Part shown: piece after piece, positions 18,778 to 27,964 of the stretch
How positions within the stretch are numbered: the stretch's first letter is position 1
How the letters are laid out: each line of letters begins with the position of its first letter
From: Arthrobacter stackebrandtii
Lineage (GTDB): Bacteria > Actinomycetota > Actinomycetes > Actinomycetales > Micrococcaceae
DNA length: 64,000 bases
NCBI RefSeq assembly: GCF_017876675.1
Contig: NZ_JAGIOI010000001.1
Span: 4,154,001-4,218,000, forward strand
Reading direction: 5' to 3'
Notes under the pieces: generated by a model
What the model was told of the DNA's origin: nothing
Seen by the model: the letters and a program-made list of their open reading frames with translations, nothing else
Databases searched by the model: none
Position numbers and translations under genes: made by a program

Positions 18778-18828
18778 GAAGTCCCCGGCCCTGCCGCCAC
18801 GGTGTGTGGGGGCAGGGCCGGGGACTTC
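18778..18828 (-). terminator. Terminator of the trp-lgt operon
   Basis: An 18-bp stem GAAGTCCCCGGCCCTGCC with a 15-nt loop, followed on the minus strand by a T-rich TTGTTT. It is 17 bp past the lgt stop. Confidence 0.8.
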
Positions 18829-18844
18829 CAGTTGCGGGGACCGC

Positions 18845-19906
18845 CTACGCGCCGGGGCCGGAGTCCTTGGCATCGTCGCTGGCGGCATCCGAGGCACCGG
18901 CCTTGGCACCTCCAGCCGCGGCAGCGTCACTGTCCCTGGCCACGGCCTCACTCTTCGCCGGCGTGCTGACGGAAGATTCACCGTCGCCCGCCTGCGCAGC
19001 AGCCAGGGCCGGTTCACGGCCGGGGAGGTAGACGGACTCGTCGTCCTTGCCGCGGCGCAGGATGCCAATCGCGATGAATGCGGCAAGCGCCCCGACGAAC
19101 ACCAGGATGCTGGTCCACACGTTCAGGCGGGCGGTGATGCCCAGGAGGGTGATCTGCTCGGCGGCGTCGATGCGCAGCATCTCGATCCACACACGGCCCG
19201 CCGTGTAAATCATGGCGTAGAGCAGGAACAGGCGCCCGCTGCGCAGGCGGAACCTGCGGTCCACGAGGAGCAGCACAACAACGCCGAGGAGGTTCCAGAT
19301 GCACTCATACAGGAAGGTCGGGTGGAAGAGGGTCTCGGTGCCGTATCCGGCCGGGACAAACTCGGGTGAGACGCTCAGGCCCCAGGGCAGCGTGGTGGGG
19401 CCGCCAAAGAGTTCCTGGTTGAAGTAGTTGCCCCAGCGGCCGATGGCCTGGGCCAGCAGGATGCCGGGGGCGGCAGCGTCGATGAACGCCGAGATCCGCA
19501 CGTTTGCGCGGCGGCAGCCGATCCAGGCGCCGAGGACGCCCAGTACGACGGCGCCCCAGATGCCCAGCCCGCCGAGCCAGATCTGCGGGATGAGCGACAG
19601 GTCGCCGGTGCCGTCAAAGCCGGGGCCAAAGTACGCGTCCGGCGAGGAGAACACGTGGTAGAGCCGCCCGCCGACGATGCCGAAGGGGATGGCCCAGATG
19701 GCGATGTCCCAGATGGAACCCTCGGGCCCGCCGCGGCGGGACCAGCGGCGGTCCGTCAGCCAGATCGCCGCGATGATGCCCAGCAGGATGCACAGGGCGT
19801 AGGCATGGATGCGCAGCGGCCCGATGTCGAATCCGGACCAGGCGGGGGCCGGAATTGCGGCAGCGACGCTGCCGGCCAGGGCCTGCGGTGCCATCAGCCC
19901 AATCAC
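18845..19906 (-). CDS. lgt: Prolipoprotein diacylglyceryl transferase
   Basis: A 353-residue multi-pass membrane enzyme that transfers diacylglyceryl from phosphatidylglycerol to the lipobox cysteine of prolipoproteins. It has about seven transmembrane segments, the signature QAIGRWGNYFNQELFG, and HPTFLYE. The last ~55 residues are a disordered Ala/Asp/Ser-rich tail, common in actinobacterial Lgt. The GTG at 19906 overlaps the trpA stop as GTGA, so lgt is translationally coupled to the trp operon; an ATG at 19894 is an alternative. Confidence 0.95.
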   Translation of the reverse strand: MIGLMAPQALAGSVAAAIPAPAWSGFDIGPLRIHAYALCILLGIIAAIWLTDRRWSRRGGPEGSIWDIAIWAIPFGIVGGRLYHVFSSPDAYFGPGFDGTGDLSLIPQIWLGGLGIWGAVVLGVLGAWIGCRRANVRISAFIDAAAPGILLAQAIGRWGNYFNQELFGGPTTLPWGLSVSPEFVPAGYGTETLFHPTFLYECIWNLLGVVVLLLVDRRFRLRSGRLFLLYAMIYTAGRVWIEMLRIDAAEQITLLGITARLNVWTSILVFVGALAAFIAIGILRRGKDDESVYLPGREPALAAAQAGDGESSVSTPAKSEAVARDSDAAAAGGAKAGASDAASDDAKDSGPGA

Positions 19907-20730
19907 AGGGCGGCACCGGCGGCAGGGGCGTCAAAGCCCGTGCTGAGTTCCTTTGCCAGGGCGCCGACGGCGGGAACCCCGCCGTCGCGCAGGGCCGCCA
20001 CGAGGGCGGTGCCGACGATGACGCCGTCGGCGTAGGCTGCGATCTCCCGGACGTGCTCCGGGCGGGAGACGCCCAGTCCCACGCAGGCACGCTCGGCTCC
20101 CGCGTTGTGGGCGGCGGCCACGACGGCTTCGGCGGCGCTGGACACGGAGGTCCGGGCGCCGGTGACGCCCATGATGGAGACGGCGTAGACGAAGCCGCGG
20201 GTGGCCTCAACGGTCATGGCCACGCGTTCCGGCGTGGAGGATGGCGCCACGAGGAAGACACGGTCCAGGCCGTACTTGTCGGAGGCGGCAAACCATTCGG
20301 CTGCCTCGTCGGGGATGAGGTCCGGGGTGATGAGCCCGGCTCCCCCGGCTTCGGCCAGACGGCGGGAGAATTCATCGACGCCCATGCGCATGACGGGGTT
20401 CCAGTACGTCATGACCATGACGGCGGCGTCGGTCTCGGCCGTGATGGCGGCGACGATGTCAAAGACGTCGGAGACGTGGAAGCCATTGGCCAGGGCCGCG
20501 GTGGTGGCGGCCTGGATGACGGAGCCGTCCATGACGGGGTCCGAGTACGGGATGCCGATCTCGATGATGTCGGCACCGTTGCGTGCCACGGCGATGGCGG
20601 CGTCGATCGAGGCCTGCTTGTCCGGGAAGCCCGCGGGCAGGTAGGCGATGAGCGCCTTCCGCCCGGCTGCCTTGGCCCGGTCAATGGCCGCGGCGGACTT
20701 GCTCACGACTGCTCCTGTGGTCTCACTCAT
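19903..20730 (-). CDS. trpA: Tryptophan synthase alpha subunit
   Basis: A 275-residue TIM barrel that cleaves indole-3-glycerol phosphate to indole, channelled to TrpB. Seen are [12 protein letters not shown], the catalytic Glu in [17 protein letters not shown], and a GVTGAR segment of the phosphate-binding loop. The ATG at 20730 overlaps the trpB stop by 8 bp (ATGAGTGA), indicating coupling. The frame open further upstream is trpB shadow. Confidence 0.96.
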   Translation of the reverse strand: MSETTGAVVSKSAAAIDRAKAAGRKALIAYLPAGFPDKQASIDAAIAVARNGADIIEIGIPYSDPVMDGSVIQAATTAALANGFHVSDVFDIVAAITAETDAAVMVMTYWNPVMRMGVDEFSRRLAEAGGAGLITPDLIPDEAAEWFAASDKYGLDRVFLVAPSSTPERVAMTVEATRGFVYAVSIMGVTGARTSVSSAAEAVVAAAHNAGAERACVGLGVSRPEHVREIAAYADGVIVGTALVAALRDGGVPAVGALAKELSTGFDAPAAGAAL

Positions 20731-22150
20731 TGCTGGCGTCCTCCGCGTTGATGTCCATGTCCTCGGTGGCACCGGCTCCGTGGGCGGCACCCTTGGCGCT
20801 GCGGGTCGAGAGCATGGTGCCCTTGACGTTGCCGTCCTCATCCAGCAGGCCAAACCAGTCGGCAGCCGTCTGCACGTCCTTGTCGCCGCGGCCGGACAGG
20901 TTCACAATGATGACCTTGTCCGACGGCGTGGACGTACCTTCCGTGAGCCGGCGGCCCACCTTGAGCGCCCCCGCCAGTGCATGGGAGGACTCGATGGCGG
21001 GGATGATGCCCTCGGTGCGGCAGAGCAGCTTGAAGGCGTCCATCGCCTCGGCGTCGGTGATGGGCTCGTACGTGACGCGGCCAATGTCGTTCAGGTAGGC
21101 GTGCTCCGGGCCGACACCGGGGTAGTCCAGGCCGGCGGAAATCGAGTGGGACTCGATGGTCTGGCCGTCGTCGTCCTGCATAAGGTAGGAGCGGGCACCG
21201 TGGAGCACGCCGGGGCGGCCCAGCGTGATGGTGGCGGCGTGGCGGCCGGTGTCAACGCCGTCTCCGCCTGCCTCGAAGCCGTAGATCTTCACGGAGGGGT
21301 CGTCCAGGAAGCCGTGGAACAGGCCGATGGCGTTGGAGCCGCCGCCGATGCAGGCGCACACGGCGTCGGGCAGGCGGCCGATCTGCTCGATGATCTGTCC
21401 GCGGGCCTCTTCGCCGATGACTTCGTGGAAGAAGCGCACCATGGCCGGGAACGGGTGGGCGCCGGCGGCGGTGCCGAGCAGGTAGTGGGTGTTCTCGACG
21501 TTGGCAACCCAGTCGCGCAGGGCGTCGTTGATGGCGTCCTTGAGCGTCTGGGAACCGTTGGTTACGGGCACCACGGTGGCGCCGAGCAGCTGCATGCGGG
21601 CCACGTTCAGCGCCTGGCGGCGGCAGTCCTCGGCACCCATGTACACCACGCATTCCAGGCCGAGCAGCGCCGCAGCCGTGGCACTGGCAACACCGTGCTG
21701 GCCTGCGCCGGTCTCGGCGATGACACGGGTCTTGCCCATGCGCTTGGCCAGGAGTGCCTGGCCAAGGACGTTGTTGATCTTGTGCGATCCGGTGTGGTTC
21801 AGGTCCTCGCGCTTGAGGAACACGCGGGCGCCGCCTGCGTGTTCGCTGAAGCGCTTGGCCTCGGTCAGCAGCGACGGGCGGCCGGAGTAGTTCTTGTTCA
21901 GCTCGGCGATCTCGGCCAGGAACTCCGGGTCCACCTTGGCTTTTTCAAAGGTGTCTTCAAGTTCATCCAGGGCGGCGATCAGCGATTCCGGCATCCAGCG
22001 GCCGCCGTAGCTGCCAAAGTACGGTCCGGGGGCGTGGCGCAGGGAATGCTCCACATCCGGGTCTGCAGGGGCGCCGCCCTGCAGGAAAGCTGTTGCCGGA
22101 TCCACCATGTCGGCGGGATCTTGTGACGAAGCTGCTGGCATGTCAGCCAT
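20723..22150 (-). CDS. trpB: Tryptophan synthase beta subunit
   Basis: A 475-residue PLP enzyme condensing indole and serine. The PLP lysine is in [17 protein letters not shown]. The phosphate-binding loop is GGGSNAIG, and GRWMPE lies near the N-terminus. The ATG at 22150 has GGACGGTGG just upstream; ATG 22141 and GTG 22186 are possible alternatives. The C-terminus is somewhat longer than in classical TrpB (about 400 residues). A 132-bp gap separates it from trpC upstream; no terminator or attenuator is recognised in that gap. Confidence 0.96.
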   Translation of the reverse strand: MADMPAASSQDPADMVDPATAFLQGGAPADPDVEHSLRHAPGPYFGSYGGRWMPESLIAALDELEDTFEKAKVDPEFLAEIAELNKNYSGRPSLLTEAKRFSEHAGGARVFLKREDLNHTGSHKINNVLGQALLAKRMGKTRVIAETGAGQHGVASATAAALLGLECVVYMGAEDCRRQALNVARMQLLGATVVPVTNGSQTLKDAINDALRDWVANVENTHYLLGTAAGAHPFPAMVRFFHEVIGEEARGQIIEQIGRLPDAVCACIGGGSNAIGLFHGFLDDPSVKIYGFEAGGDGVDTGRHAATITLGRPGVLHGARSYLMQDDDGQTIESHSISAGLDYPGVGPEHAYLNDIGRVTYEPITDAEAMDAFKLLCRTEGIIPAIESSHALAGALKVGRRLTEGTSTPSDKVIIVNLSGRGDKDVQTAADWFGLLDEDGNVKGTMLSTRSAKGAAHGAGATEDMDINAEDASNE

Positions 22151-22282
22151 CAGTTCCACCGTCCTGTTCCTTGGATAGTTGTGCACTGTTAATCAATGGG
22201 CGGCGGACCCGCCAGGGGCCCGCCGCCACGCACAGTGCCGTGTGCAAAAAAGTTTCCTTGGCCGCCGGGGCGGCCCCGGCGC

Positions 22283-23098
22283 CTACCGTGCGCTGATGGC
22301 CACCGCGCCGGCAGTCTTGAACGCAGCGATCCGCTCGCGCGGGGTTGCGTCCTTCACGAGGGCCTCCCCCACCAGGATGGCGTGGGCCCCATGGGCGCTG
22401 TAGTGCTCGACGTCGGCGACGTCGCGGACACCTGATTCCGCCACCACCACGGGACCTGCCGGGATGTTGCCGGCCAGTGCGGCAAAGACGCCGCGGTCCA
22501 CGTCGAGTGTCTTCAGGTTGCGGACGTTGATGCCGATGATGCGGGCACCGACTGCCACGGCCCGCTCAATCTCTTCCGCCGTGTGGGTTTCCACGACGGC
22601 GTTCATGCCCAGCTCATGCGTCAGGGCCAGGTACTGCGCCAGTTCGGCGTCAGTCAGCGACGCCACGATCAGCAGCACGAGGTCCGCGCCATGGGCCCGG
22701 GCCTCCCAGATCATGTAGGGATCGCAGGTGAAGTCCTTGCGCAGCACCGGGATGTCGACGGCGGCGCGCACGGCGTCAAGGTCTGCGAGCGAGCCGCTGA
22801 AGCGGCGCTCCTCGGTGAGGACACTGATGACAGAGGCACCGCCGTCGCGGTATTGCTGCGCCAGCTGCGCCGGGTCGGCAATGCCGGCGAGGTCGCCCTT
22901 GGAGGGGCTGCGGCGCTTGACCTCGGCAATGACCATCAGTTCCCGGCGGTCATCGGAAGGCCCGCCCAGCGCTGCCCAGGCGTCGAGCGCCGGGGCCGTG
23001 TGCTTGACGCGTTCCTGCAGCTCTGCCAGGCTGACCAGCTGCTGCCGGGCGGCCATGTCGTCACGGACGCCGTCAACAATGTCCTGCAATACGCTCAC
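22283..23098 (-). CDS. trpC: Indole-3-glycerol phosphate synthase
   Basis: A 271-residue TIM barrel converting CdRP to indole-3-glycerol phosphate. It carries IAEVKRRSPSKG (catalytic Lys and phosphate site), VLRKDFTCDPYMIWEARA, GINVRNLKT and VAESGV. The GTG at 23098 lies 2 bp after the HGxxPAAW gene stop and matches the family N-terminus (SVLQDIVDGVRDD). The single-function form is normal in actinobacteria. Confidence 0.96.
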   Translation of the reverse strand: MSVLQDIVDGVRDDMAARQQLVSLAELQERVKHTAPALDAWAALGGPSDDRRELMVIAEVKRRSPSKGDLAGIADPAQLAQQYRDGGASVISVLTEERRFSGSLADLDAVRAAVDIPVLRKDFTCDPYMIWEARAHGADLVLLIVASLTDAELAQYLALTHELGMNAVVETHTAEEIERAVAVGARIIGINVRNLKTLDVDRGVFAALAGNIPAGPVVVAESGVRDVADVEHYSAHGAHAILVGEALVKDATPRERIAAFKTAGAVAISAR

Positions 23099-23100
23099 GC

Positions 23101-23376
23101 TCAGTGGCCGTTGCTCTTCAGCTTGCTGCCGCCCACGCCGTAGCCGGCAGCCTTCAGGACCGGTCCCAGGATGACGCCGACCAGGATGACGCCCACGCCG
23201 ATCCAGAACAGGGTGGTGGCGCTCTCGCCGATGAGGAAGGCGATGCAGCCAATGACCACACCAACCAGCATGACGGTGACGCTGGTCCACGCCGCCGGGC
23301 TGTTTCCGTGCCCCAGTTCGATGCTGTGGTCGATGGGTTCCTGCACGGATACCTGTGCGGGCGAATTGTTGCTCAT
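23101..23376 (-). CDS. HGxxPAAW motif membrane protein
   Basis: A 91-residue protein with the namesake motif HGNSPAAW at residues 23-30, followed by two hydrophobic helices (about residues 32-48 and 55-73). The family is a small actinobacterial one found in trp operons between the TrpE-side genes and trpC; its function is unknown. Here it lies 2 bp before trpC and 98 bp after the Trp-associated membrane protein gene. The ATG at 23376 is the only sensible start. Confidence 0.88.
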   Translation of the reverse strand: MSNNSPAQVSVQEPIDHSIELGHGNSPAAWTSVTVMLVGVVIGCIAFLIGESATTLFWIGVGVILVGVILGPVLKAAGYGVGGSKLKSNGH

Positions 23377-23474
23377 GGTAAAACTCCCTATTTAACGCGG
23401 ATACTAAAAATACATTCTGCCATTAGTTGCCCATGGAAGCCGAAAGCGGCGCACCTTGGGACATCCGGCTGCGG

Positions 23475-24116
23475 CTAGTCCGTGGGGTCCTCGCCGCGGC
23501 TGAGCTGGTCCCAGCTGTCGATGTCGTCCACCGGACCCGTCTTTTGTGTCGGTGTACCGGTCTTGGCGGCATCATATTTGGTGCGCACATTCCAGCCGCG
23601 CCCAAACCACAGCAGCGCCAGGGCAGCCAGGGCCAGCACGGCCGCAGCTGCGATGGCGAGCACCGGGAACACTGTCACGGTGGCGTCCGAGGCCTGCCCG
23701 TCGATGCCGGTTGCCGCGCCCACCTCGGAGGCTGCTGCAGCCACCGGGTCCGCCAGCACCCCGGCCACGACGGCGATGATGCCCACCGCGCTGAGGAAGA
23801 CGACGGCGCTGGTGATGATGCGTGCGATTTTTCCGGCAATGGTGGTGGCGAGGGATCCCGCCAGCGCCACCAGGGCCAGCGCGGAGACGGCCACCGCCGC
23901 CTTGCTGCCAGGGATGTCCAGGTCGCTCTGTGCCACCTCGCTGGGGCCTATGGCGACGTGGATCCAGGTCTGCGTGGTGGTGCCGAACACGGCCAGGGCG
24001 GCGAGGACCGCGACCATGACAAGCGTCGACTTGCGCTGCCAGCGCGGCGGGGCGGCGGCGCTGCTGTGGGGGGTTCCGGCGTCAGGAAGGTCCCGGCCCG
24101 GCTGCTCGGTGCTCAT
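23475..24116 (-). CDS. Trp biosynthesis-associated membrane protein
   Basis: A 213-residue protein with four predicted transmembrane helices (about residues 30-50, 75-95, 103-122 and 148-170). The motif TTQTWIHV follows helix 1, and the polar C-terminus ends in an acidic tail. It matches the actinobacterial family found next to trpE and trpC (TIGR02234-type); biochemical role unknown. The ATG overlaps the trpE stop as ATGA, so it is coupled to trpE. Confidence 0.87.
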   Translation of the reverse strand: MSTEQPGRDLPDAGTPHSSAAAPPRWQRKSTLVMVAVLAALAVFGTTTQTWIHVAIGPSEVAQSDLDIPGSKAAVAVSALALVALAGSLATTIAGKIARIITSAVVFLSAVGIIAVVAGVLADPVAAAASEVGAATGIDGQASDATVTVFPVLAIAAAAVLALAALALLWFGRGWNVRTKYDAAKTGTPTQKTGPVDDIDSWDQLSRGEDPTD

Positions 24117-25681
24117 GGCTGTGTTCCCGCATTCTGCCCGGTGGCAACATCTTCGAGGGCGCGCAGCGATGCTGCCGCGTAGACGGCCCGCAGGGGTGCG
24201 GCCGCCTTGTTGACTGTTTCTTCCGCCTCGGTCTCGTTCACCGAGTCTGCCACAATCCCGCCACCGGCCTGCACATACGCGCGGCCGTTGCGCAGCAGTG
24301 CGGAGCGGATGGCGATGGCCATGTCCATGTCGCCGGCAAAGTCCAGGTAGCCCACCACGCCGCCGTAGATGCCGCGGCGGTGGGGTTCCAGCTCGTCCAG
24401 CAGGCTCAGGGCGCGCGGTTTTGGGGCACCGGAGAGGGTTCCGGCGGGGAAGGTTGCGGCGAGGACGTCGTACGCCTTCTTGTCAGGGCTGAGCGTGCCC
24501 ACCACGGTGGAGACCAGGTGCATGATGTGGCTGAAGCGCTCGACCTCCATGAACTGCGTGACGTCCACGGTGCCGGGTTCGCAGACCTTGGAGAGGTCGT
24601 TGCGGGAAAGGTCCACGAGCATCAGGTGCTCGGAGCGTTCCTTCTCATCCGCCAGCAGGTCCTTCGCCAGCCACTTGTCGTCCTCCGTGGTGCCGCCGCG
24701 CGGGCGGGATCCGGCAATGGGGTGCGTGATGACCTCGTTGCCGAGCACCGTGACGAGGGCCTCCGGGGAGGAACCGACGATGGAGTAGGGCCGGCCGGCC
24801 GCGTCCTCAAAGCTGAACAGGTACATGTAAGGGCTGGGGTTGGTGTTGCGCAGCACCCGGTACACGTCCAGGGCGGAGGCCTCGCACGCCATCTCAAAGC
24901 GGCGCGAAACCACCACCTGGAACACCTCGCCGTCAACAATGGCAACCTTGGCTGCGTCCAGCGCCTTCAGGTACTCATTGCGGTCCCAGCGTTCCTGGAC
25001 ACTCTCGGCAAAGCTCGCAGCGGGCACCTCAACAACGGACATGGGCTGCGCCACGGGAACCTGCAGCTGGGCCACCATGGCCTGGACGCGGGCGACGGCA
25101 TCGTGCCAGGCGCCGTCCACGTTTTCGTCGGTTCCATTGGCGTTGACGGCGTTGGCGATGAGCAGCACCGTGCCCTCATTGTTGTCGTGCACGGCCATGT
25201 CGGCCACCAGGTTCAGTGCCAGTTCCGGCAGCTGGAGGTCGTCCTCCGGCGGGGACGGCAGCTTCTCCCAGTGGCGCACGGCCTCCCAGCCCACAAAGCC
25301 GACGAGGCCGGAGGTGAACGGCGGCAGGCCCTCAAACCGTTCCGTGGCCAGCAGCTTCAGCGTCGCCTCCATGGCATCCACGGGGTTCCCGGCGAGGGGA
25401 ACGCCTATGGGGGGTGCCCCTTGCCAGAACGTCACGCCGTCGTCCGTGGTGAGCGTGGCGCTGGACCGGACGCCGATGAAGGAATAGCGGGACCAGACAC
25501 CGCCCACGGCAGCCGATTCCATCAGGAAGGTGCCCGGCGCCCCGGCGGCGAGTGAACGGTAGAGGCCGATCGGCGTTTGCGCGTCGGCGAGAACCTTCAG
25601 GTGGACCGGGATGACCCTGCGGGTGCGGGCGAGTTCGCGGAACTCGTCAAGGGAGGGGCTGATGACGCCTAGATCTTGCAT
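24113..25681 (-). CDS. trpE: Anthranilate synthase component I
   Basis: A 522-residue subunit that converts chorismate to anthranilate using ammonia from TrpG. The N-terminal Trp-binding element is FLMESAAVGG. The C-terminal chorismate-binding domain shows PIAGSRPRGGT, LVDLSRNDL, GTLSGAPKPRAL and YVQAGGGIVADS. The ATG at 25681 fits the family start (MQDLGVISPSLDEF). trpG and trpD are not in the window. Spacing to hisI upstream is 54 bp, so trp genes are probably read from the hisI promoter. Confidence 0.96.
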   Translation of the reverse strand: MQDLGVISPSLDEFRELARTRRVIPVHLKVLADAQTPIGLYRSLAAGAPGTFLMESAAVGGVWSRYSFIGVRSSATLTTDDGVTFWQGAPPIGVPLAGNPVDAMEATLKLLATERFEGLPPFTSGLVGFVGWEAVRHWEKLPSPPEDDLQLPELALNLVADMAVHDNNEGTVLLIANAVNANGTDENVDGAWHDAVARVQAMVAQLQVPVAQPMSVVEVPAASFAESVQERWDRNEYLKALDAAKVAIVDGEVFQVVVSRRFEMACEASALDVYRVLRNTNPSPYMYLFSFEDAAGRPYSIVGSSPEALVTVLGNEVITHPIAGSRPRGGTTEDDKWLAKDLLADEKERSEHLMLVDLSRNDLSKVCEPGTVDVTQFMEVERFSHIMHLVSTVVGTLSPDKKAYDVLAATFPAGTLSGAPKPRALSLLDELEPHRRGIYGGVVGYLDFAGDMDMAIAIRSALLRNGRAYVQAGGGIVADSVNETEAEETVNKAAAPLRAVYAAASLRALEDVATGQNAGTQP

Positions 25682-25735
25682 GGAATGTTTGGGCTTTCTT
25701 CGTTTCAAGGGCGAGGAATGGCTGGTGGTGCGGCG

Positions 25736-26152
25736 CTATTCGCCGCGGCTGCCCACCACGGCGGTGAGCGGGCGGGCATCGAAGCAGGTGTGGGTTCCTG
25801 TGTGGCAGGCGGCCCCGACCTGGTCAACGGCGATGAGCAGGGCGTCGCCGTCGCAGTCCAGGGCCACGGACTTCACGTACTGGTAGTGCCCGGAGGTGTC
25901 GCCCTTGCGCCAGTACTCCTGGCGTGAGCGTGAATAGAACGTCACGCGGCCGGTGGAGAGGGTGCGGCGCAGGGCTTCGTCGTCCATCCAGCCCAGCATC
26001 AGCACCTCCTTGGAGTCGAACTGCTGAATGATGGCGGCCACGAGGCCGGCACCGTCGTGCTTGAGCAGGGCCGCAACATCGGCAGGCAGTTCGAAGGCCT
26101 GCTGCTGGGCGGAATTCACGGGCAATGTCTGGGGATCTGGGCTTTGCTGCAT
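25736..26152 (-). CDS. hisI: Phosphoribosyl-AMP cyclohydrolase
   Basis: A 138-residue metal-dependent enzyme of histidine synthesis (third step). Metal ligands are in [10 protein letters not shown] and the C-terminal [21 protein letters not shown] and [13 protein letters not shown] are typical. The ATG at 26152 has no Shine-Dalgarno sequence but a TAGAAT hexamer ends 8 nt upstream, implying a leaderless transcript. It is the first gene of the hisI-trp-lgt cluster. Confidence 0.95.
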   Translation of the reverse strand: MQQSPDPQTLPVNSAQQQAFELPADVAALLKHDGAGLVAAIIQQFDSKEVLMLGWMDDEALRRTLSTGRVTFYSRSRQEYWRKGDTSGHYQYVKSVALDCDGDALLIAVDQVGAACHTGTHTCFDARPLTAVVGSRGE

Positions 26153-26160
26153 CAAGGCCA

Positions 26161-26166
26161 ATTCTA
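26161..26166 (-). promoter_or_regulatory. -10 element of a leaderless hisI promoter
   Basis: TAGAAT on the minus strand with 8 nt to the hisI ATG, leaving no room for a Shine-Dalgarno sequence. Confidence 0.55.
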
Positions 26167-26285
26167 GTGCCAGAGTCACCCGAAACGGGCCATCTTGACC
26201 GCTGGGCGGACGTCCGGGCCCCCGTATTGGGGAACACGGCGTCTCATTGTGGCGGTTCGAACTGCCACCGGCGGCCAATACATGC

Positions 26286-26291
26286 TAATTT
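26286..26291 (+). promoter_or_regulatory. Extended -10 of a leaderless promoter for the TIGR03085 gene
   Basis: TGC-TAATTT, ending 8 nt before the ATG at 26300. No ribosome-binding site is present. Confidence 0.5.
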
Positions 26292-26299
26292 CACAAGTG

Positions 26300-26944
26300 A
26301 TGCAATTTGTAGAACCTTCACGTGAAGTCCTCGCCGAGACCCTGCTGGCCGCCGGGCCGGGAGCCAGCACGCTCTGCGAAGGTTGGCGCACCCAGGAGCT
26401 GGCCGCGCACCTAGTGCTGCGCGAGCATAGTCCCCGCGTAGGCCTGGGCATGGTCCTCAAACCGTGGCGCAAGGCGTCCGAGAAGGCCATTGCAGAGCTC
26501 GCCGGCGCATCGGGCACGCCGGAGGCGTTTGCCGCACTCGTTGAGAAGTTCCGTGCCGGCCCGCCCAAGCTCTCCCCGTTTGCACTGAAGGCCATTGACC
26601 ACAGCGCCAACCTGACTGAATTTTTCATCCACACCGAAGACGTGCGCCGGGCCCGCGACCGCTGGGCACCGCGCGCCCTTGACGCGAACTACTCCCAAGC
26701 GCTCTGGGCCGAGCTGCTCAAGCGTGCGGCGTTCCTGTACCGCAGCGTGGACCTTGGCATTGTCCTGGTGAACCCCGACGGCCCCCGCCACGTTGCCAAG
26801 CGCGCGCCAGTCTCCGTGGCCATCATTGGCGATCCCGGCGAGCTGCTGCTCCATGCCAGCGGGCGCACCGGCGAGGCCCTGGTGTCCTTCGAGGGCCAGC
26901 CGGACGCCGTGGCGCTGCTGCAGACTGCCGACGTAGGCCTCTAA
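26300..26944 (+). CDS. TIGR03085 family metal-binding protein
   Basis: A 214-residue DinB/mycothiol-dependent maleylpyruvate isomerase-like protein. The family N-terminus (MQFVEPSREVLAETLLAAGP) and LCEGWRTQELAAHLVLRE carry the first metal-binding His. IDHSANLTEFFIHTEDVRRA carries the other two. The family is common in actinobacteria and its enzyme activity is unknown. The ATG at 26300 is preferred over the in-frame ATG at 26282 because of family alignment and the extended -10 at the correct distance. It is divergent from hisI and convergent with hisF. Confidence 0.9.
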   Translation: MQFVEPSREVLAETLLAAGPGASTLCEGWRTQELAAHLVLREHSPRVGLGMVLKPWRKASEKAIAELAGASGTPEAFAALVEKFRAGPPKLSPFALKAIDHSANLTEFFIHTEDVRRARDRWAPRALDANYSQALWAELLKRAAFLYRSVDLGIVLVNPDGPRHVAKRAPVSVAIIGDPGELLLHASGRTGEALVSFEGQPDAVALLQTADVGL

Positions 26945-27048
26945 CTTCCCCCACGCAGAATTCGTTGGAAGCACGGTATTCCTTGGAAGCACGGTGGCTT
27001 CCGGCCGCCGTGGTGCCTTAAGCCAAAAACCACCCGCCACAATTGACA

Positions 27049-27095
27049 ACGCAGTTGTTGGACCAATACCGGCGGAATCGGTCCAACAACTGCGT
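27049..27095. terminator. Stem-loop between convergent TIGR03085 and hisF genes
   Basis: A 16-bp perfect stem ACGCAGTTGTTGGACC with a 15-nt loop. There is no T run, but its position suits a bidirectional terminator. Confidence 0.65.
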
Positions 27096-27134
27096 CATCG
27101 ATGGCAGGTGCCAGCGGCGGTGGGGCGTTCCGGG

Positions 27135-27905
27135 CTAGCGGACCTCGTAGCCGGCGTCGCGGATGGCCTGCTTGACGTCGGCGATGGCGTTGTCCGGACC
27201 GAAGTGGAAGATGGACGCTGCCAGCACGGCGTTGGCGCCCGCCTCCACTGCCGGCGGGAAGTGTTCCGGCTTCCCCGCGCCACCCGAGGCGATGATGGGG
27301 ATGTGCACGGCGGCGCGGACGAGCCGGATCAGCTCGAGGTCGAAGCCCTCCTTGGTGCCGTCGGCGTCGATGGAGTTGAGCAGGATCTCGCCCACGCCGC
27401 GGTCGGCCGCCTCCTTGGCCCATTCGATGGCGTCTATGCCGGTGCCCTTGCGCCCGCCGTGCGTTGTCACTTCAAAGCCCGACGGCGTGATGCCGCCCTG
27501 GGTGCGGCGCGCGTCAACGCTGAGCACCAGGACCTGGGAGCCGAAGCGCCGGGTGATCTCGTCAATGACTGCCGGGCGGGCAATCGCCGCGGTGTTGATG
27601 GAGGCCTTGTCGGCCCCGTGGCGCAGCAGCTTGTCCACGTCGGACACCTCGCGCACTCCCCCGCCAACGGTCAGCGGGATGAAGACTTGCTCGGCAGCGC
27701 GTGAGACCACGTCAAAGGTGGTCTCCCGGTTGCCGGAGGACGCTGTGACATCAAGGAACGTCAGCTCGTCCGCACCGGCGCGGTCATAGCGCTGTGCGAG
27801 CTCAACGGGATCACCGGCGTCGCGCAGGTTTTGGAACTTGACGCCCTTGACCACGCGGCCGGCGTCGACGTCCAGGCAGGGGATGACTCGGATGGCAACA
27901 CTCAT
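27135..27905 (-). CDS. hisF: Imidazole glycerol phosphate synthase subunit HisF
   Basis: A 256-residue TIM barrel that, with HisH, makes IGP and AICAR. It has [19 protein letters not shown] (catalytic Asp in CLDVDAGR), the second catalytic Asp in NSIDADGT, and phosphate loops GGGVR and ASGGAGK. The ATG at 27905 has AAGAAGG upstream. hisH is not in the window. It is last in hisE-hisG-hisF. Confidence 0.96.
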   Translation of the reverse strand: MSVAIRVIPCLDVDAGRVVKGVKFQNLRDAGDPVELAQRYDRAGADELTFLDVTASSGNRETTFDVVSRAAEQVFIPLTVGGGVREVSDVDKLLRHGADKASINTAAIARPAVIDEITRRFGSQVLVLSVDARRTQGGITPSGFEVTTHGGRKGTGIDAIEWAKEAADRGVGEILLNSIDADGTKEGFDLELIRLVRAAVHIPIIASGGAGKPEHFPPAVEAGANAVLAASIFHFGPDNAIADVKQAIRDAGYEVR

Positions 27906-27964
27906 GGCATGTACCTTCTTCGAATGAAATTGTGGATGGGCCCGGCGGGCGGGGGTGGCTGGCG

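Larger units (their letters stand above)
18277..18844. other. 568-bp intergenic region between gltB and lgt, with AT-rich island
   Basis: The stretch 18430-18530 is markedly AT-rich compared with its surroundings. On the minus strand it should hold the gltB promoter: TATATA at 18443-18448 and TTGCAT at 18469-18474 are present, but their spacing (20 bp) is poor. On the plus strand TTGACA (18485-18490), 16 bp, TAATAT (18507-18512) is a near-consensus promoter with no plus-strand gene downstream. The lgt-proximal part holds inverted TTATGCG elements and the lgt terminator. No coding gene is supported. Confidence 0.55.

Noticed and set aside
22151-22282. Trp attenuator between trpC and trpB
   Set aside because: No leader peptide with Trp codons and no alternating hairpins could be identified in the 132-bp gap.
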